Notes under the pieces: model-generated | The model's input: only the letters and a program-made list of their open reading frames with translations | What the model was told of the DNA's origin: nothing | Databases searched by the model: none | In this document: piece by piece, positions 1-12,329 of the stretch | How positions within the stretch are numbered: the stretch's first letter is position 1 | How the letters are laid out: every line of letters begins with the position of its first letter | Made by a program: the position numbers and the translations under genes | Assembly: GCA_026182355.1 (NCBI GenBank) | Contig: JAPFBL010000002.1 | Coordinates: 2,046,001 to 2,110,000 of the forward strand | DNA length: 64,000 bases | Direction of reading: 5' to 3' | Source: Hermatobates lingyangjiaoensis | Lineage: Eukaryota; Arthropoda; Insecta; Hemiptera; Hermatobatidae

Positions 1-1440
1 ATTTGAAATGAAAGTAAAATAGTATGCTGAGTGGTTTGACTGCTCTCAGATGTAAATGCAAAGTAAAACAGACTGCTAAAACTATATTTAATTTTGTAAA
101 GCGTATGTATTAATTCTCTTAATTAATGATTGTTCTACATTTAAAGGCATTTGCGATTATATGAAATAAATGTTCAGTGTTCATAAGTGAACAAAAGATT
201 TTTTATTTGTATGTTACTAGTACACTTTTACGCTTAACATTATAACATTTATTTTAAGAATTATATTCGAAGTTCTTAAGTGACGTGTTATATTTATAAT
301 TGAAAATTTGAAACCATAATTTCACAGTATTTTACTTTATAAGTATTCTGTTGTGTTTAGCACGATAATAAATTGTCACGTTTCTTTTCTTGTGCCAAAT
401 TTGTATTCTTAGTATATGCATATAACAGCTAAAATTAACAGTTTATATTTAGTGGAATACACAATAGAATATTTAAACTTGTTATGATCAGTATGTGCAA
501 TACATACATGTATGTACATTTAAGAATAGAAAATGACATGAGCCGTAAAAGATGCGGGGCATTTCACTTTAAATCTTTTAACTTACTGTTGGTCGTAGTC
601 AGAAAAGGTGACAAACAACTGTTGTTTCCTACAGTCTACATCCTTTCTACAATGTATATACAACTTTGAATAGTATATACATATATCCATCCATTCTACT
701 TATGCTCCTAGAGCGTGCACTTTCTTCTCTTAACTCTAATTCCTTCAACTTTTGCACAAAAGTTTAGCTAGTCATTTCGTAATGTATATATGTTTTTGTG
801 AGTGAATTCTCAAACATATATGTAACAGTACTAATAACGATACATTAAGAGTTTCTTGTTTGCATTCTTGGAATAACAACAACACCGAAAATGTTTATTG
901 TTTTTATTTATATATTTCATTTTTTCATCCTCTTTTTAATTTTATTGTGCACTTGTTTTTATTTGATACATTAATTTATCAGTTTTTGTTTGTTTTTTTT
1001 TATTTTCCCTTGTTCTTTCTTGTGCATGTTAAACAGACTGTAACTGAACGCATTATGAACTCCTTATGAGGGCGGATGTCAAAATATTGAAGTGAGTCCT
1101 TTGATCAAATATCTTTTTCTTGTTAATCGTCCCTACAAACTTTTTCATTTTGATGATGATATATTCACTATCGGAAAGACGATCCAAACTGGACACAATA
1201 CGAGAAAAAATCGAAGAAGAGTAACAAGCAGAGTAAAGAAATACACTTACAAACCCAAATTTTTGGGGAATCCGTCTTCAAGAGAAAAAAAGAGAGGGAG
1301 CACGTTGTAGACTCAATTGTAGGTAACTTGCCGTTGCGCCTATAATGTGCTTGGCCTCTTCTCATTTCTCCTGAAGAGGGATTGCCCGAAAATTTGGGTT
1401 GGTAAGTGTGCTTCTTTAGTCTGTGTGTTACTCATCTTCG
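1..1440. other. No gene recognised
   Basis: AT-rich DNA. Short open frames have no start context, domain or splice support on either strand. Confidence 0.6.
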
Positions 1441-1510
1441 ATTTTGAAGTCGTGTATATATATATATATATATATATGAATAATAATCAAAATAACACTT
1501 GATGTAATAG

Positions 1511-1603
1511 ATGGATTAATTTACCACAATGAAACAAATTGTGTTGACGAAAGGCCTTAGAGCATTGTTTCCAAATTTGTTTCATTGTGGTAAATTAATC
1601 CAT
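1511..1603. repeat. Inverted repeat, 29-bp arms
   Basis: Arms 1511-1539 and 1575-1603 are exact. The loop holds GACGAAAGGCCTTAG, which resembles a decayed hammerhead-like module whose stem II is lost. (TA)n on both sides. Confidence 0.85.
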
Positions 1604-1611
1604 ATATATAT

Positions 1612-1832
1612 ACTTTTTCTTCTTCTCAGAATTTGGTCAGGGTTAATATACGGAATCACCTTTTTGCCAAAGTTTCGTCTTTGGCAAATAACTATTTAGC
1701 AATGTTATCTTAGTTTATATTGGCATGGATTAATTGTAATAAAAAACAGTGTTTTCAATAAATGTTTCTTATTAGTCGCTTTTGTTAGTTTAATATATTA
1801 ACCCTGACAAAATTCCGAGAAGAAGAAAAAGT
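1612..1832. repeat. Inverted repeat, 39-bp arms
   Basis: Arms 1612-1650 and 1794-1832 match with two or three differences (CAGGGTTAATATA core). The loop contains a second small palindrome GCCAAAG..CTTTGGC at 1658-1686. Confidence 0.8.
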
Positions 1833-1990
1833 GTTTGTTATTAATTTGTGGTCGAGAAAACAATACCTTATTTTATATATATACAAACCAGTAATAAATT
1901 ATCGACCGTGGGACAGATATGTAACACAAAAAGGATAAATTGGGATGCGGTCAGTTTCTTCCTCTTCTAATCTAACTCTCATTGCGGACG

Positions 1991-2018
1991 TTTCGATTTT
2001 ATTCAAAATCTTTTTCAA
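1991..2018 (-). ncRNA. Hammerhead-like module, degenerate
   Basis: Minus strand: UUGAAAA, extra A, perfect 6-bp stem GAUUUU/AAAAUC with loop GAAU, GAAAC. Clearly related to the module at 57.0 kb. It lies antisense and upstream of the Penelope remnant at 2.4 kb. Confidence 0.3.
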
Positions 2019-2389
2019 AGGCCTACAATACAAAGGAAATTAAGAGATTAAATACGTAGATTTTTTACATAAACAAAAAGATGAACATTATGAAAAAACA
2101 AATAAAAGTTTAGTTTAGTTTATTTTATTTTTATTGCTATCCTAATACTCATGTTTGTATAACACTTGAGTTACAAACAAATTATTTGTTATTTTTATAA
2201 CAAATTATCAAGGCTACAGATAATTCCCTGGCGTCATCATTTATTCTATATGTCACATCTCCAATACCTTTTTCTTAACAATTTTTTTTTAACAAATTCT
2301 AATCCCTCTCATGTATCGACCACCAGTTCTTCCTGCCTCAAACCCCCTTGATTATGTTATTTATCTCTTCTAATAGCTGCATAGTTACA

Positions 2390-3530
2390 AATTCTGCCTT
2401 CCGGAACAGTTTAAATTACCACAATACTCTCACTGTTCCTGAAAAGAAAGACATAAGCAGCCTGAGATGTGACAGTTCTCTAAATTTCATGTCAGCAACA
2501 AGGGCTCCTGTGTAGTCCTCATGGAGCGTGAAGTCTACAATCACGAGTCCATCAGGCAGCTTACTAACTCTTCTTTCTGCCAGCCTCTCCCCTCTTCCTA
2601 CACTCCTTTGCTTCTAGATAATTTAGATTCCTTACTTAATAGCAGTGTAAGGAAATATAAATAATGGTGTATCAATAATATTCCTAAGTCCTATAACATA
2701 TATTACTCTCCTCCTGCAAGAAGACCCATCTATGGTTACATTACGAGAGTCTTTCCATCTTTTGGACTCCTTTTTACAACCTCTTCATAATCAATCAGCC
2801 TATTGTAAAGATACTTTCAATTTCTTCTAATTCCTTCAAAATCTTTCTTTAGCTACAAAACTTAATATCCTCTTCATACCTCTACAGACCACTTTAAGTT
2901 TTTAGATCCTCTGAGATGATATCTTGCTCACAGATCTCCCTCACTCCTCCTGCCTCATTTTTTGATTTACCGGACGATTTTATCAACAAACAGTAATCAC
3001 TTTCGAGTACAAACAATTTTTGTGAGTACAATTACTGCCCCTTCCTTTCAGATTTATCTAAAGCTAAATTAGAGGTAGGTTTCATTACCAGACGTCAATC
3101 TCTTTCCTTTCAGTACATTCTTTACATTGATCTTCTTCGTCTAACAGTTTTATTTTTTTATGTGAATAAGACTATGCGTAGATTCCTATTTATTCGCATC
3201 TATCAAATCTTGCTAAATGACTGGGTCTTGTAGCTTTTACTTTATCCTATTATTTATCCCGGTCATTCCTCCATTTCTCTTTTCACTCATAATTCCTACT
3301 CTAACCATTTTAATACTTCTTGTACATCCGGGAACTTCGTCGATCGACTGGATTGTACTAAATGTGATTCTTTTTTTGTAACTTCTACTGAGCAGAGTCT
3401 TTGTATGAATTGTCATAGAGCTTCCGTCAGCCAGTTCAAGAAGCTTTCTATTACTATCCAAGCGAACTAGGACGGTCTTAGTTTAATGACTGTTTCAATG
3501 TTCACATCCTTAATCAGATCCATGTTCCTA
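2390..3530 (+). mobile_element. Penelope-like element remnant, reverse transcriptase and endonuclease
   Basis: Plus strand, several frames. Near 2400-2640: LTVPEKKD, then CVVLMEREVYNHESIRQL and SSFCQPLPSS, the fingers region before the RT core. Near 2760-2830: LLFTTSS and AYCKDTFNFF. Near 3340-3480: CTKCDSFFV, NCHRASVSQFKKLSITIQAN, the endonuclease block seen at 55.3 kb. Only about 1.1 kb separates the first and last blocks, far less than in an intact element, so it has internal deletions as well as stops. Confidence 0.7.
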
Positions 3531-3559
3531 GCAGTTTTTTTTTACCTTAAAAGCTTTGG

Positions 3560-4980
3560 AAGAAGACCATATTAACCTCCTTTTTGCCAAACCAGCATTG
3601 GGCTCAATCTTTATCGTTGAAGTTCTTTTTAAAGATTAGCTCTTAATTTTTTACATCTGGTATACATACATTTTTGTTCTAATTACATCATTATTAATAT
3701 TAATAATAATATTGAGTATTATTTTTTTTTAAATTACTATGCTTTATTTTGTCTTCAGATCTCGTCTCTTTCCTTTGTCCCAATCTATTATTCCCCCCAT
3801 TTAGTGGCTCTTTGTGAATGAGCATATAGCTATTATCTAATAATATTGTGCATGTATTCATTATGTTTTCATCAGGATATTCTGCTTGCTAAAAAATACT
3901 GAGATCAAAAATCCTGGGTGTATTCATTTTAGCATCCCTTAAAATAGATTTACAGAATAGAACTATGTTGTATTACTGAACCTGATTTACATACAGGGGA
4001 AACAAGCTTTGTCTTATCTTTGTGGTTGCCCTTATCAATGAAAAATAGGATTAAATAATAAATTCATCTGGTAACTATTAAAACTTACATAATTCACTAT
4101 TTATGCACTTTTTTTAATTGTATTTCTGTTCAAAAATTGTTATATACAAGCTTTAAGGTACCCATAGTTCGAAAGTTACCATTTATAATATATTCTATAC
4201 TAAGACAGTAACAATCGTTTGTTGAGGGAGTTACGATCAAAGAGATTCATTATTTCAATAGTTGGGGTCTCGTCACACCAAAATCCAGCTCTTAGAGTTT
4301 GTATCATAGTGATTCAACGGTAATTAATAAATTTGTTTTTATGAACATCTATTGCAATTTATTGAATGATTCAGTGTGGAACTAAGACATTATAATTTAG
4401 ATGAAATCTGATATGCTCGAAACGCACTGCTAACCCAACCAATTATAGCTTTATTGCACAATTGATAGAATTGTTGGTATTTTTTCTATGTTATTTCTTT
4501 TTAAATAAATTATATATGTAATAGTGTTAAAGCAAAGTGTTAGCATGTAAAAGTTAAATGTCTTAAAACTTTTAAATTTTAGCAGTTTTATGTATCAGAA
4601 TTGTTCAGTATTAAATGTTGGTTATAATTAATAATGTATACAAATCATGGTGCAATGTATATAATTTTAAAAATATACGTCTCGTTATATCAATAATATT
4701 ATTTAAATCAAATATCCAAATACATAGCTAATTAATTTCGAATGTTAATGGAAATATAACAAATGTGATGGTTTAAAACTGGAAATTTAGAATTAAAAAA
4801 AGAGGTCCTCCAAAACCAACTGTACTGTGTTTAATTGACTGAAGTGAAGAGTATGGTTATACTGTTATTCAGTACTTCGCAATCAGTGCTCTTGCTTGAA
4901 TGAAGTACATACATTTATTGTTTACTTACACCCTTCTCTTGGATATTCAAGCCTTTATTTAAGTAGGTATTGTCGCTTAA
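3560..4980. other. No gene recognised
   Basis: AT-rich, no repeat family or coding signal that I can support. Confidence 0.55.
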
Positions 4981-4984
4981 CCAC

Positions 4985-5100
4985 GGCTTCTTTGGTTCCA
5001 ACTACCGTCGTTAAACGAGGAGTACCAGTATTCGTATATATTGAGAGAGAGTAAGCTAACTATGGCTTCTTCACTGATATATGTATATACGTATATATTC
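4985..5100 (+). repeat. 116-bp direct repeat, left copy
   Basis: Near-identical to 6721-6830 (GTTCCAACTACCGTCGTTAA, GAGAGAGAGTAAGCTAAC). The 1.6 kb between holds a SINE and a decayed member of the 56-kb inverted-repeat family. Confidence 0.88.
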
Positions 5101-5169
5101 GTTTAGCTAATTCATGTAGTAGTTTTATCTGTTAATTTAGGTTGCAGTGGCTGTCTCATGAAAGAACAC

Positions 5170-5430
5170 ACTTAGGCCAATGATTGATCCTTTATGATAC
5201 CATACAATGAAGATTGTACATTGGGAGTTCTAAATTTTACCTAACTGAAGTGTATTTAGCGTAGGAATCGTTACAAACAAGGATTAACGCAAAGGCGTAA
5301 CTTCCTGTCCGAGGGACGATGTGCTCAGGATTTTTTTTCACCTCCCGCTTGAATAAATCGATGGCCAAAGTGGTCATTGAACCCCGAATATACCAGTCCC
5401 GAGGCGTGCACGTAAGATTGCTTCGAAAAA
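5170..5430 (-). mobile_element. tRNA-derived SINE, older copy
   Basis: Minus strand: B-box-like GGTTCAATGACC after GGTATATTCGG, body and tail AAATTTAGAACTCCCAATGT as at 48.2 kb, then CATTGTATGGTATCATAAAG, shared with the copy at 59.7 kb. Confidence 0.6.
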
Positions 5431-5924
5431 TTGACAATTTCTTAAATTAGTGCAGTTAAAAAGATAACATGAGAGGTAAGATGGTTTCCGTCTCTTATGA
5501 TTTTTCCATATCTCTGCAGTACTAATAACATTATGAATTGAAATTGTATTAATTAAGCATAATAACTAAGTTTATAATTTATTCGTTGTAACAGCTTTAT
5601 TATTGGTATTTTGAGTGTCGTACTTTTATCATATTTTCAGTATTATTTGTTCCTTAATGCTAACTAATGTGGAAAATTTCTTTTTTTGTTATACATCACT
5701 CAAACTTTATTTATTGTTTGAACATCTCTTTTATGGAAACCACCTTCCTATTTACTTGTTCAACTATTTTCTGATCAATCGTCCCTCGGGTTTCATAAGG
5801 TATTCGATTTCACTGATCTTTTTAAAGTTACTAGTAGTGATTGTTCAAAGGCAAAAGAGGTATTTTATAGGGCGTAAAGTGCAAGAAATCAAACAAAGGG
5901 CTGGCCAAGGCATGTCAGGGTAAT

Positions 5925-6070
5925 GAAAGGACCCAGAAAGAAAGTCATCTGCTAGCTGTCAACCTTGGAGAACAGCTATTGCTCTCGTTGACCTAAGTCA
6001 AATTGAATAAAATCATTACTAATGTTTATAGTATTTGATCTCTTCAATTTAATTAAAGAGAACTAGATAA
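5925..6070 (+). repeat. Decayed single-arm relative of the 56-kb inverted repeat
   Basis: GCTAGCTGTCAACC, GCTATTGCTCTCGTTGAC, TTACTAATGTTTATAGTATT and TTCAATTTAATTA in the same order as in 56204-56280. Confidence 0.65.
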
Positions 6071-6720
6071 TATTTCTTACCATAATCGATCTTTCATTCA
6101 CCTCCTCTCTAATTTCTATCATGATTCTCACAATTCATTGCAAGAAGATATAAAAAAATCAATTACAATTACAATGTACAATGTAATTACAATACTAAGG
6201 CGATATTGTAATTACATTGTGTTAATGTTGTTCGTCACCTATTTTAATGGTTTACAAGTCTGACTTATGTATATTTTATGACGACATTAAAAAGGAATTG
6301 TATTAATACCATTATACTTCAGTTCCTAGGACAGTTTCTTATTAACAAATTACCTACGTTATTAACGTTAGAAAAATATACATTAAGGTAAAGATTTCGA
6401 AGAAGCCAAGGAAGTGGGTCTGACTGATTCAATTACAACACAAGCTTATTTTACCACAGCTTCTTTTCGCTGTTTTACCAGTGTTATAGAATAATTGGTT
6501 ACAGGTATCCCAGATTGAAGTAGAATTACCCAGAATTCTCAACAGAGAAGATATTGTCGTCCAGATGATTGGCAACAGATGTTAATGAATCTTTTTTTTT
6601 ATATCTTCCTCTAAACTTTTCTCTACTTTAATTGAAGGGAACTTACGAACTTTAACAAAATGTGTTCATTTTCCTGAAAAATGTTTAAAAAATGCGAATA
6701 ATAGGCAAATTATTAACGAA

Positions 6721-6830
6721 GGCGTCTTTGGTTCCAACTACCGTCGTTAAACGAGGAGTACCAGTATTCATATATATTGAGAGAGAGTAAGCTAACTATG
6801 GCTTCTTCACTGATATATGTATACATATTC
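6721..6830 (+). repeat. 116-bp direct repeat, right copy
   Basis: Differs from 4985-5100 by a few substitutions and a short deletion near the end. May be terminal repeats of one element or two insertions of the same short repeat. Confidence 0.88.
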
Positions 6831-9250
6831 CTTTAACGACGATTTCGTTAAAAATCCTACAGCTCTTTTTAAAGTAATAGATTGGGGCGGTTGCCAAAGA
6901 GTTAAAGTTTGGGAGGGGGGTTGTGTGTGTGTGGTCAGGTATCGCTTTCTTCTATAGGTGTCATCAAAAAGGTCATGAACTATGAAAAATTTTTATGGAT
7001 TAAAAAATGGGCTAAGCAGATGACGATGGGTGAAAACGATTGGAGGAGGGGGGCTTCAGTCTCTGTCTTTCTCATTATTGGATGGTTCTATCCTGGAAGG
7101 ATCGGCTCATTTTGCCCGAGGATGTTTATATTAGTTGATCCAAGAATACATCTATCATAGTTAAGTCCTTTTCAATTGAACACTCTAAGAACTTCCTCAA
7201 ATTGTGGTCTTCTTCTTCCCTATAGTGACTTCCTATTATGGTGACAGCATCGAAGAAAGAGTAAGTATCCTTTAGGTCATATTCTTTTATAAGGTCATTC
7301 ATTTTTTTTTTATTAACAGCTATACGATTGGTAACTCCATAGAGTAGTAGTTTAAACAAATATACCACTAATTCAATTAGTACTGTTACAAATCATTTCC
7401 TGGTTGAAACTCCGTGAATGGTTAATCTTTATTCATAATAGGTATATTAGTGATGGTAAGTGGATGCGAAATATAAAACACAAAATATTTACAATTAGAA
7501 AGAGGGTTTGCTGTCTTGCCGATATCTAGTACAAGGCAATAACGTACTACTATTTTTGCTCCCCGGGGCACTCATTTGCCACCCCCCCCCCCCCCCCTCT
7601 GACCGTTGATAATCCGATAACTTTCAAAATTCCAGAAAGACCTCAAATATATAGTCGTCATCAAAGAAAACAAAGGACTTTTTAAAACAAAAACGCATAA
7701 TTTAAATCATAAAAACAAGGGTTAAATTAAATTAAATGGCTACGCAAACAAATATGATAAACTTTCAACCCCTTTAAAAAACTAGTTTTCAAAAATGTAA
7801 AACAAATTTATTTTAATTTTCAAATTATACAGTTGAAAAATCCGTTTAAAAACAAGATTATACACATAAAACATAAAAACAATTATGACTAAAAAAAAAA
7901 TTTGATATAAAATGTCACATTTTTTTTATTTTGTTTTTATTTTTATTATCTATTTTGATAAAATTTCAGTGAAACAAACACTGAACACTGAAATAAACTT
8001 TATACTCAAAATTTATTTTGATTCAGTGTACCGTTCTCGCCATTAATACCGAATGTTTGAGGATAATCTATGCGAACAATTGTTGTGGGAAACGGAACAT
8101 CATGTACACCACATCCCGAGGATAGATGTAAAGCTGTCAGATACAAGTTTTTTTTAATATCAGGTATTAATTAAAGATACCTCCTTTGATAAATTTGAAT
8201 TAGACGAACACTATAACTCCTGATGCAAAACTATCTGATGGGTTTACCAGTAACTATAATGCCAATTAACAAGTGATCAGCAGTTAAAAGGCTCCAGAAC
8301 ATTAGAGTCAATAATATTCTAAACATTTAAATTAATTTAATTAGAAACTCTGGAGCATTTAAATGACAATAAATTGAATTTTTGTGCTGCAGACTTTAGC
8401 AGCTGCTGGATTTCACCATTATCATTGAAGTCACCGACTTAGACGACTACTTTCGAATGCTTTCGTGCAAGTCATGCTCTCTAGGATTGGTTGAACGGAT
8501 CCTGTGCAGAGAGTAAATCTAATAATTTAGGGATATGATGTGATCTAACCTTGAAGATCTAAAACATTCTCTTGCCAGGGTCAAATAGAGAAAATCGTGT
8601 GAATTGCCTTTTACCTCTTTAAAATGCCATACCTTCCACATTGATCAGCATTAATAAACACGTTTTTGAATTCATTCCATGAGAAGTTTTATCTTTAGCC
8701 TTAACACATATAATATCAAATCAAATCAACCTTATACAATTATTCCCGACCCTTTGAAGAGCTCCATAAACCACTAAACTATTATTATTAGATAAAAAAA
8801 AATCGGCTGTACTGAATTTTACTATGTATAAACATATTATCAAACTCGTTAAATACTGATTTCATATTGAATTTATTATAATGCGGATATCTTGTTGTAG
8901 ACGTATCGAACTCATATCCAATCAACTGAATTCATTTATTTTAATGTGGATTAATCAATTTTATCAGTTATTACAAAAATAATCTAAACATAATGATCTG
9001 AAAAATCATTGCTCTATTTCAGGGAATTGGTCCATATATTGTATATCTGTAGCCCGCTGATTACAAAAATTCTAAATTATAAACTATGGTGAGATGCTCA
9101 CAATACGTATTTCATAAAATTTGTTCCAAACAAACTTTATTTCTTTGATGGAAGAGCTTCCATTTTAGGGTGGAAGCTTCCATTTATTAGTAATAAATAA
9201 TTGAATTATAATATTTAAAAGTGACTCTTTGTGAAAAATAATATTTAATA
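6831..9250. other. No gene recognised
   Basis: Contains the poly-C tract at 7582 and a run of A- and T-rich DNA at 7640-8020. The minus-strand frame at 7126-7368 has no recognisable domain. Confidence 0.5.
7582..7597. repeat. Poly-C tract
   Basis: Sixteen C in an AT-rich setting; the only comparable tract is the G run at 62789-62806. Length in the assembly may be unreliable. Confidence 0.9.
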
Positions 9251-9255
9251 TATTA

Positions 9256-9415
9256 CTACTTTACTATAAGTAAAGTATTGTTATCGTGAAAATATTTAAT
9301 CTTCAGATTTTAACGGAATTACATGTTTTGAGGTCCCAAAAGACGTCTTATGAAGTTTTTTCGATGATGTCCGTGTGTATGTGGGTGGGTGGGTGGATGT
9401 GTGGGTGAGTGTGTA
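9256..9415 (+). repeat. Hairpin/GT-microsatellite repeat, copy 1
   Basis: Starts with hairpin ACTTTACTATAAGTAAAGT, then GTTATCGTGAAAA, TTAACGGAATTACATGTTTT, GAGGTCCC, GATGATGTCCGTG and a GT/GGGT-rich tract. Confidence 0.8.
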
Positions 9416-11570
9416 ATATTGAAAATAGCGTTACTGTTTATCGGTGGTCATTCAAAGCTGGACTGAATACAATGGGTACATATAGTACTGTCGGCCCAAA
9501 AATACCTGTAATTATTTGATAGCTGTCATCTTAAATATCGATGAACTTCGAATATGTCCACCAGTCTGGTCAAGTGGCTTTCCTTATGGACACCAAAGCT
9601 GCCATCATAGCCTTAACTTGTAACTCAAAGACTGACCTCTAAACAAAGATTTAAAATTTAGAATGGACTATTATTCTACCGTAAATTTTGATTCCCAGCC
9701 ATCTAAAAGAAATGTTGAGTAAAAGGAAATTAGAGTGCTTTGTACGGTGCAATCTCAAATAGCTAAATATTTTATAGCACAAGCAGCCAAATATCAATTC
9801 AGAACCTACTTAATTAGGTTTTCAGAAACAATCTATTAATGGTAAGTCATGATTATACCTGATGCATAAACTCATACCGCGAGAACTTGCATTTAAATAA
9901 GACATGACACATAGTGCACATTAACCTTTGCAAATGACCGTGTCTGCTACACCATCCGAGCGACCCATAAGTTATCAAGACAAGATGTACGTCAGTCACC
10001 CTCTACAATGTCAGCCAATGTTCAAGGACTGTAAGGATAAGAGAAGAGAGAATTCAAGATAACTTTTATTATCAATGTGCCGATCTTCTTTGCTGGTTAT
10101 CATATCGCTTGATGGCTGACATGCTAGGAACGGCCATGTCAGCCCACTTATTTTTATTTATTGAAAAAGAGGTTAAAATTTCATTTTATTTAGTTTTATT
10201 GATAGTTGGTAACTAGCCGAAAATACCCACTGTGACTTGTTTACACGATGTCAATTCAGTTGGAAAGAATTTTTTCAATATGAACAAAAGGATGCGCTAA
10301 TTAATATCTTTCTGGACACGAGAAAGAAAGAGTGAATTGGGGAAGATGTGTGTGAGACTAGTGGAGTGGAGTAGGAAGACTTCTGACAGGCCCACAATGG
10401 CTGAGGACAGGACGTTCGCACCACAACTTCTTCCCTAGCCCTCTACTCCCACAGACACTTTCCTCAACCAACTTCCTTACACAACCGAAAGCTTTTCTAT
10501 CTTCTTATCAATTTTAATTCACCATTCTCATCAAGTTCGTGGTGTTGATTATATTTTCTATGTTATTAGAAGTTATTAGGATGGATGTTATTAGTTATCA
10601 ATTTTCGTGTAATATTTTTTAACCTAATATTCAAAATTTCTGAACTTTTGAAGAACAGTGGCTTGACAATCAACCAGCAGGTGCAAAGGTGTTTCATCCT
10701 CTTCCTTGCAGAATCATCACAAACCATCATTGATAATGCCCATTCTTCGGAGATGGCCATTAAGTTTGCAGTGACTCGTTAGAAATCAGGTTAAAATCCT
10801 TAGATTATTCCTGTTCTTTTCCATACAACACAAGATTTGCCTATTCTCAAACTTATTGAGAAATATCTTTGATTGTCTGTGTCCTTGAAGAGAATCCCAG
10901 TATTGCTTCCTGTTTTTCCTATCTTCTTTCCTAAGGAATCCTTGTATAGTGTGTTGTCCTATACCATAAGACATTACTTAATTAATATTACTTAATGTAA
11001 TGTTAATTGCGTACTTACTTACTTAATTACTTATAACATTACTTAATACTGAATTTAATAAACTTATAATAAATTTATAATCTTTAGAATAATTCGTTAA
11101 ATTGAGTAGTTGAACTATTTAAGTTTTGTTTGAAGAATTTTTGAAGCCCGATTTGTTAGCCAGTAACGAATGGTATCCAGGTCCACCATCTACTGTAAGA
11201 AGTCATTAATAAAGGGCTGGCTTGTGGAATGGTCAATATCCCTTTAGCTAAATGAGTTGAACTCCATCGAGATAATGTGATTGAATATTCTAAATAAGCA
11301 AATTTGCTATGGACAAAAATAGGCATATGAAATTAGAAAACTCCTTGTTAGATGATACTACCTTTGGATTAAAGAAGCATGCTCTCCAAATCTTAACAGA
11401 TTGGCAAAAGAAAAAGGTCAATCTTGCTAAAATAGTCTTTATACATTCTTCAAGAAGTAAAGGGAAAATTCCGAAAACACTTTCATTGAAAATATTTTTT
11501 AAAAATATTAAAGATATGAAAATCCTCATGGAGTGTATTTGTTTGAAAGACTATACTGGAAATCCTTGAA
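9416..11570. other. No gene recognised
   Basis: Mixed-composition unique-looking DNA; slightly less AT-rich at 9900-10500. No exon with splice sites and a domain found. Confidence 0.5.
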
Positions 11571-11574
11571 ATAG

Positions 11575-11850
11575 TTACATTTTCTAAAGTCACAAACTGT
11601 TCTGCTGTAAGAAATCTTTGGTAGAACATGGGGTCTTAAACACGATTCTTTACTTTGGCTCAACAAAATTACTATTACTGTTATATCGATTGCAAACTTT
11701 CTGATTTCAAGGAAGGGCTCTTGTCTGGTAAACTGATGGGTCAAAAAATAGTAGTATAGCCTGTAAAAATAAGTTAATTCTCAGGTAGGTACCTGGACAC
11801 AAGGTAATAGAAGACCGGTAAGAAGAATTTGGAATTAAAACAACTAAGCT
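11575..11850 (+). mobile_element. LINE fragment (RT C-terminus and RNase H)
   Basis: GRTWGLKHDSLLWLNKITIT near 11620 fits the GKTWGLxPxxxxWxYTA block of LOA-type RTs; LISKEGLLS-like and GTACCTGGACACAAG (VPGHK) at 11790 fit the following RNase H. Confidence 0.5.
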
Positions 11851-12074
11851 CTCGTAAGTATGCTCTCTAGTGACTTAAAAAACAAGTCTATTTTAGTATC
11901 ACATTTCAACCGTACATTAATTTGTATAGAAATCAATAAATCTTGAAATTAAAAATGTAGAATATATAACCTATCATGATTCTTTTATAATATTTGTTTT
12001 CTCCTGAACACTTTAGTAGAACAATCTGACTTTTCCATAATTCAGTATTGCTATTACCTTTATTCAATATAGTG

Positions 12075-12178
12075 TATGGCTTATCTGGATTATAGGGTCT
12101 ATTTTTCTGTGAAATATGAATTTGATCCATAAATCGGTGTGACCTATAGCGTCCCCACAAATGAGAGAGAGAGAGAGA

Positions 12179-12238
<60 letters not shown>

Positions 12239-12320
12239 CGGACATCATCGAGAAAACGTTAAATTAGGACTTGGAAGACCTCAATACATGTAAATCCGTC
12301 AAAATCTCGGAACTGATTTC
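12075..12320 (-). repeat. Hairpin-family repeat with long GA tract, copy 7
   Basis: Body at 12075-12160, (GA)n at 12163-12236 in the place where other copies have GT, then GACATCATCGAGAAAAC to TCCGTCAAAATCTCG. Terminal hairpin lost. Confidence 0.65.
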
Positions 12321-12329
12321 TAACATTAT

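Noticed and set aside
9253..9276. Terminal palindrome of the GT-microsatellite repeat read as a Helitron 3' hairpin
   Set aside because: No CTRR follows the palindrome in any of the copies, unlike the real Helitron end at 42861.
11309..11569. Plus-strand 86-codon frame, Lys-rich
   Set aside because: Directly upstream of a LINE fragment and without a recognisable domain; composition is that of AT-rich noise.
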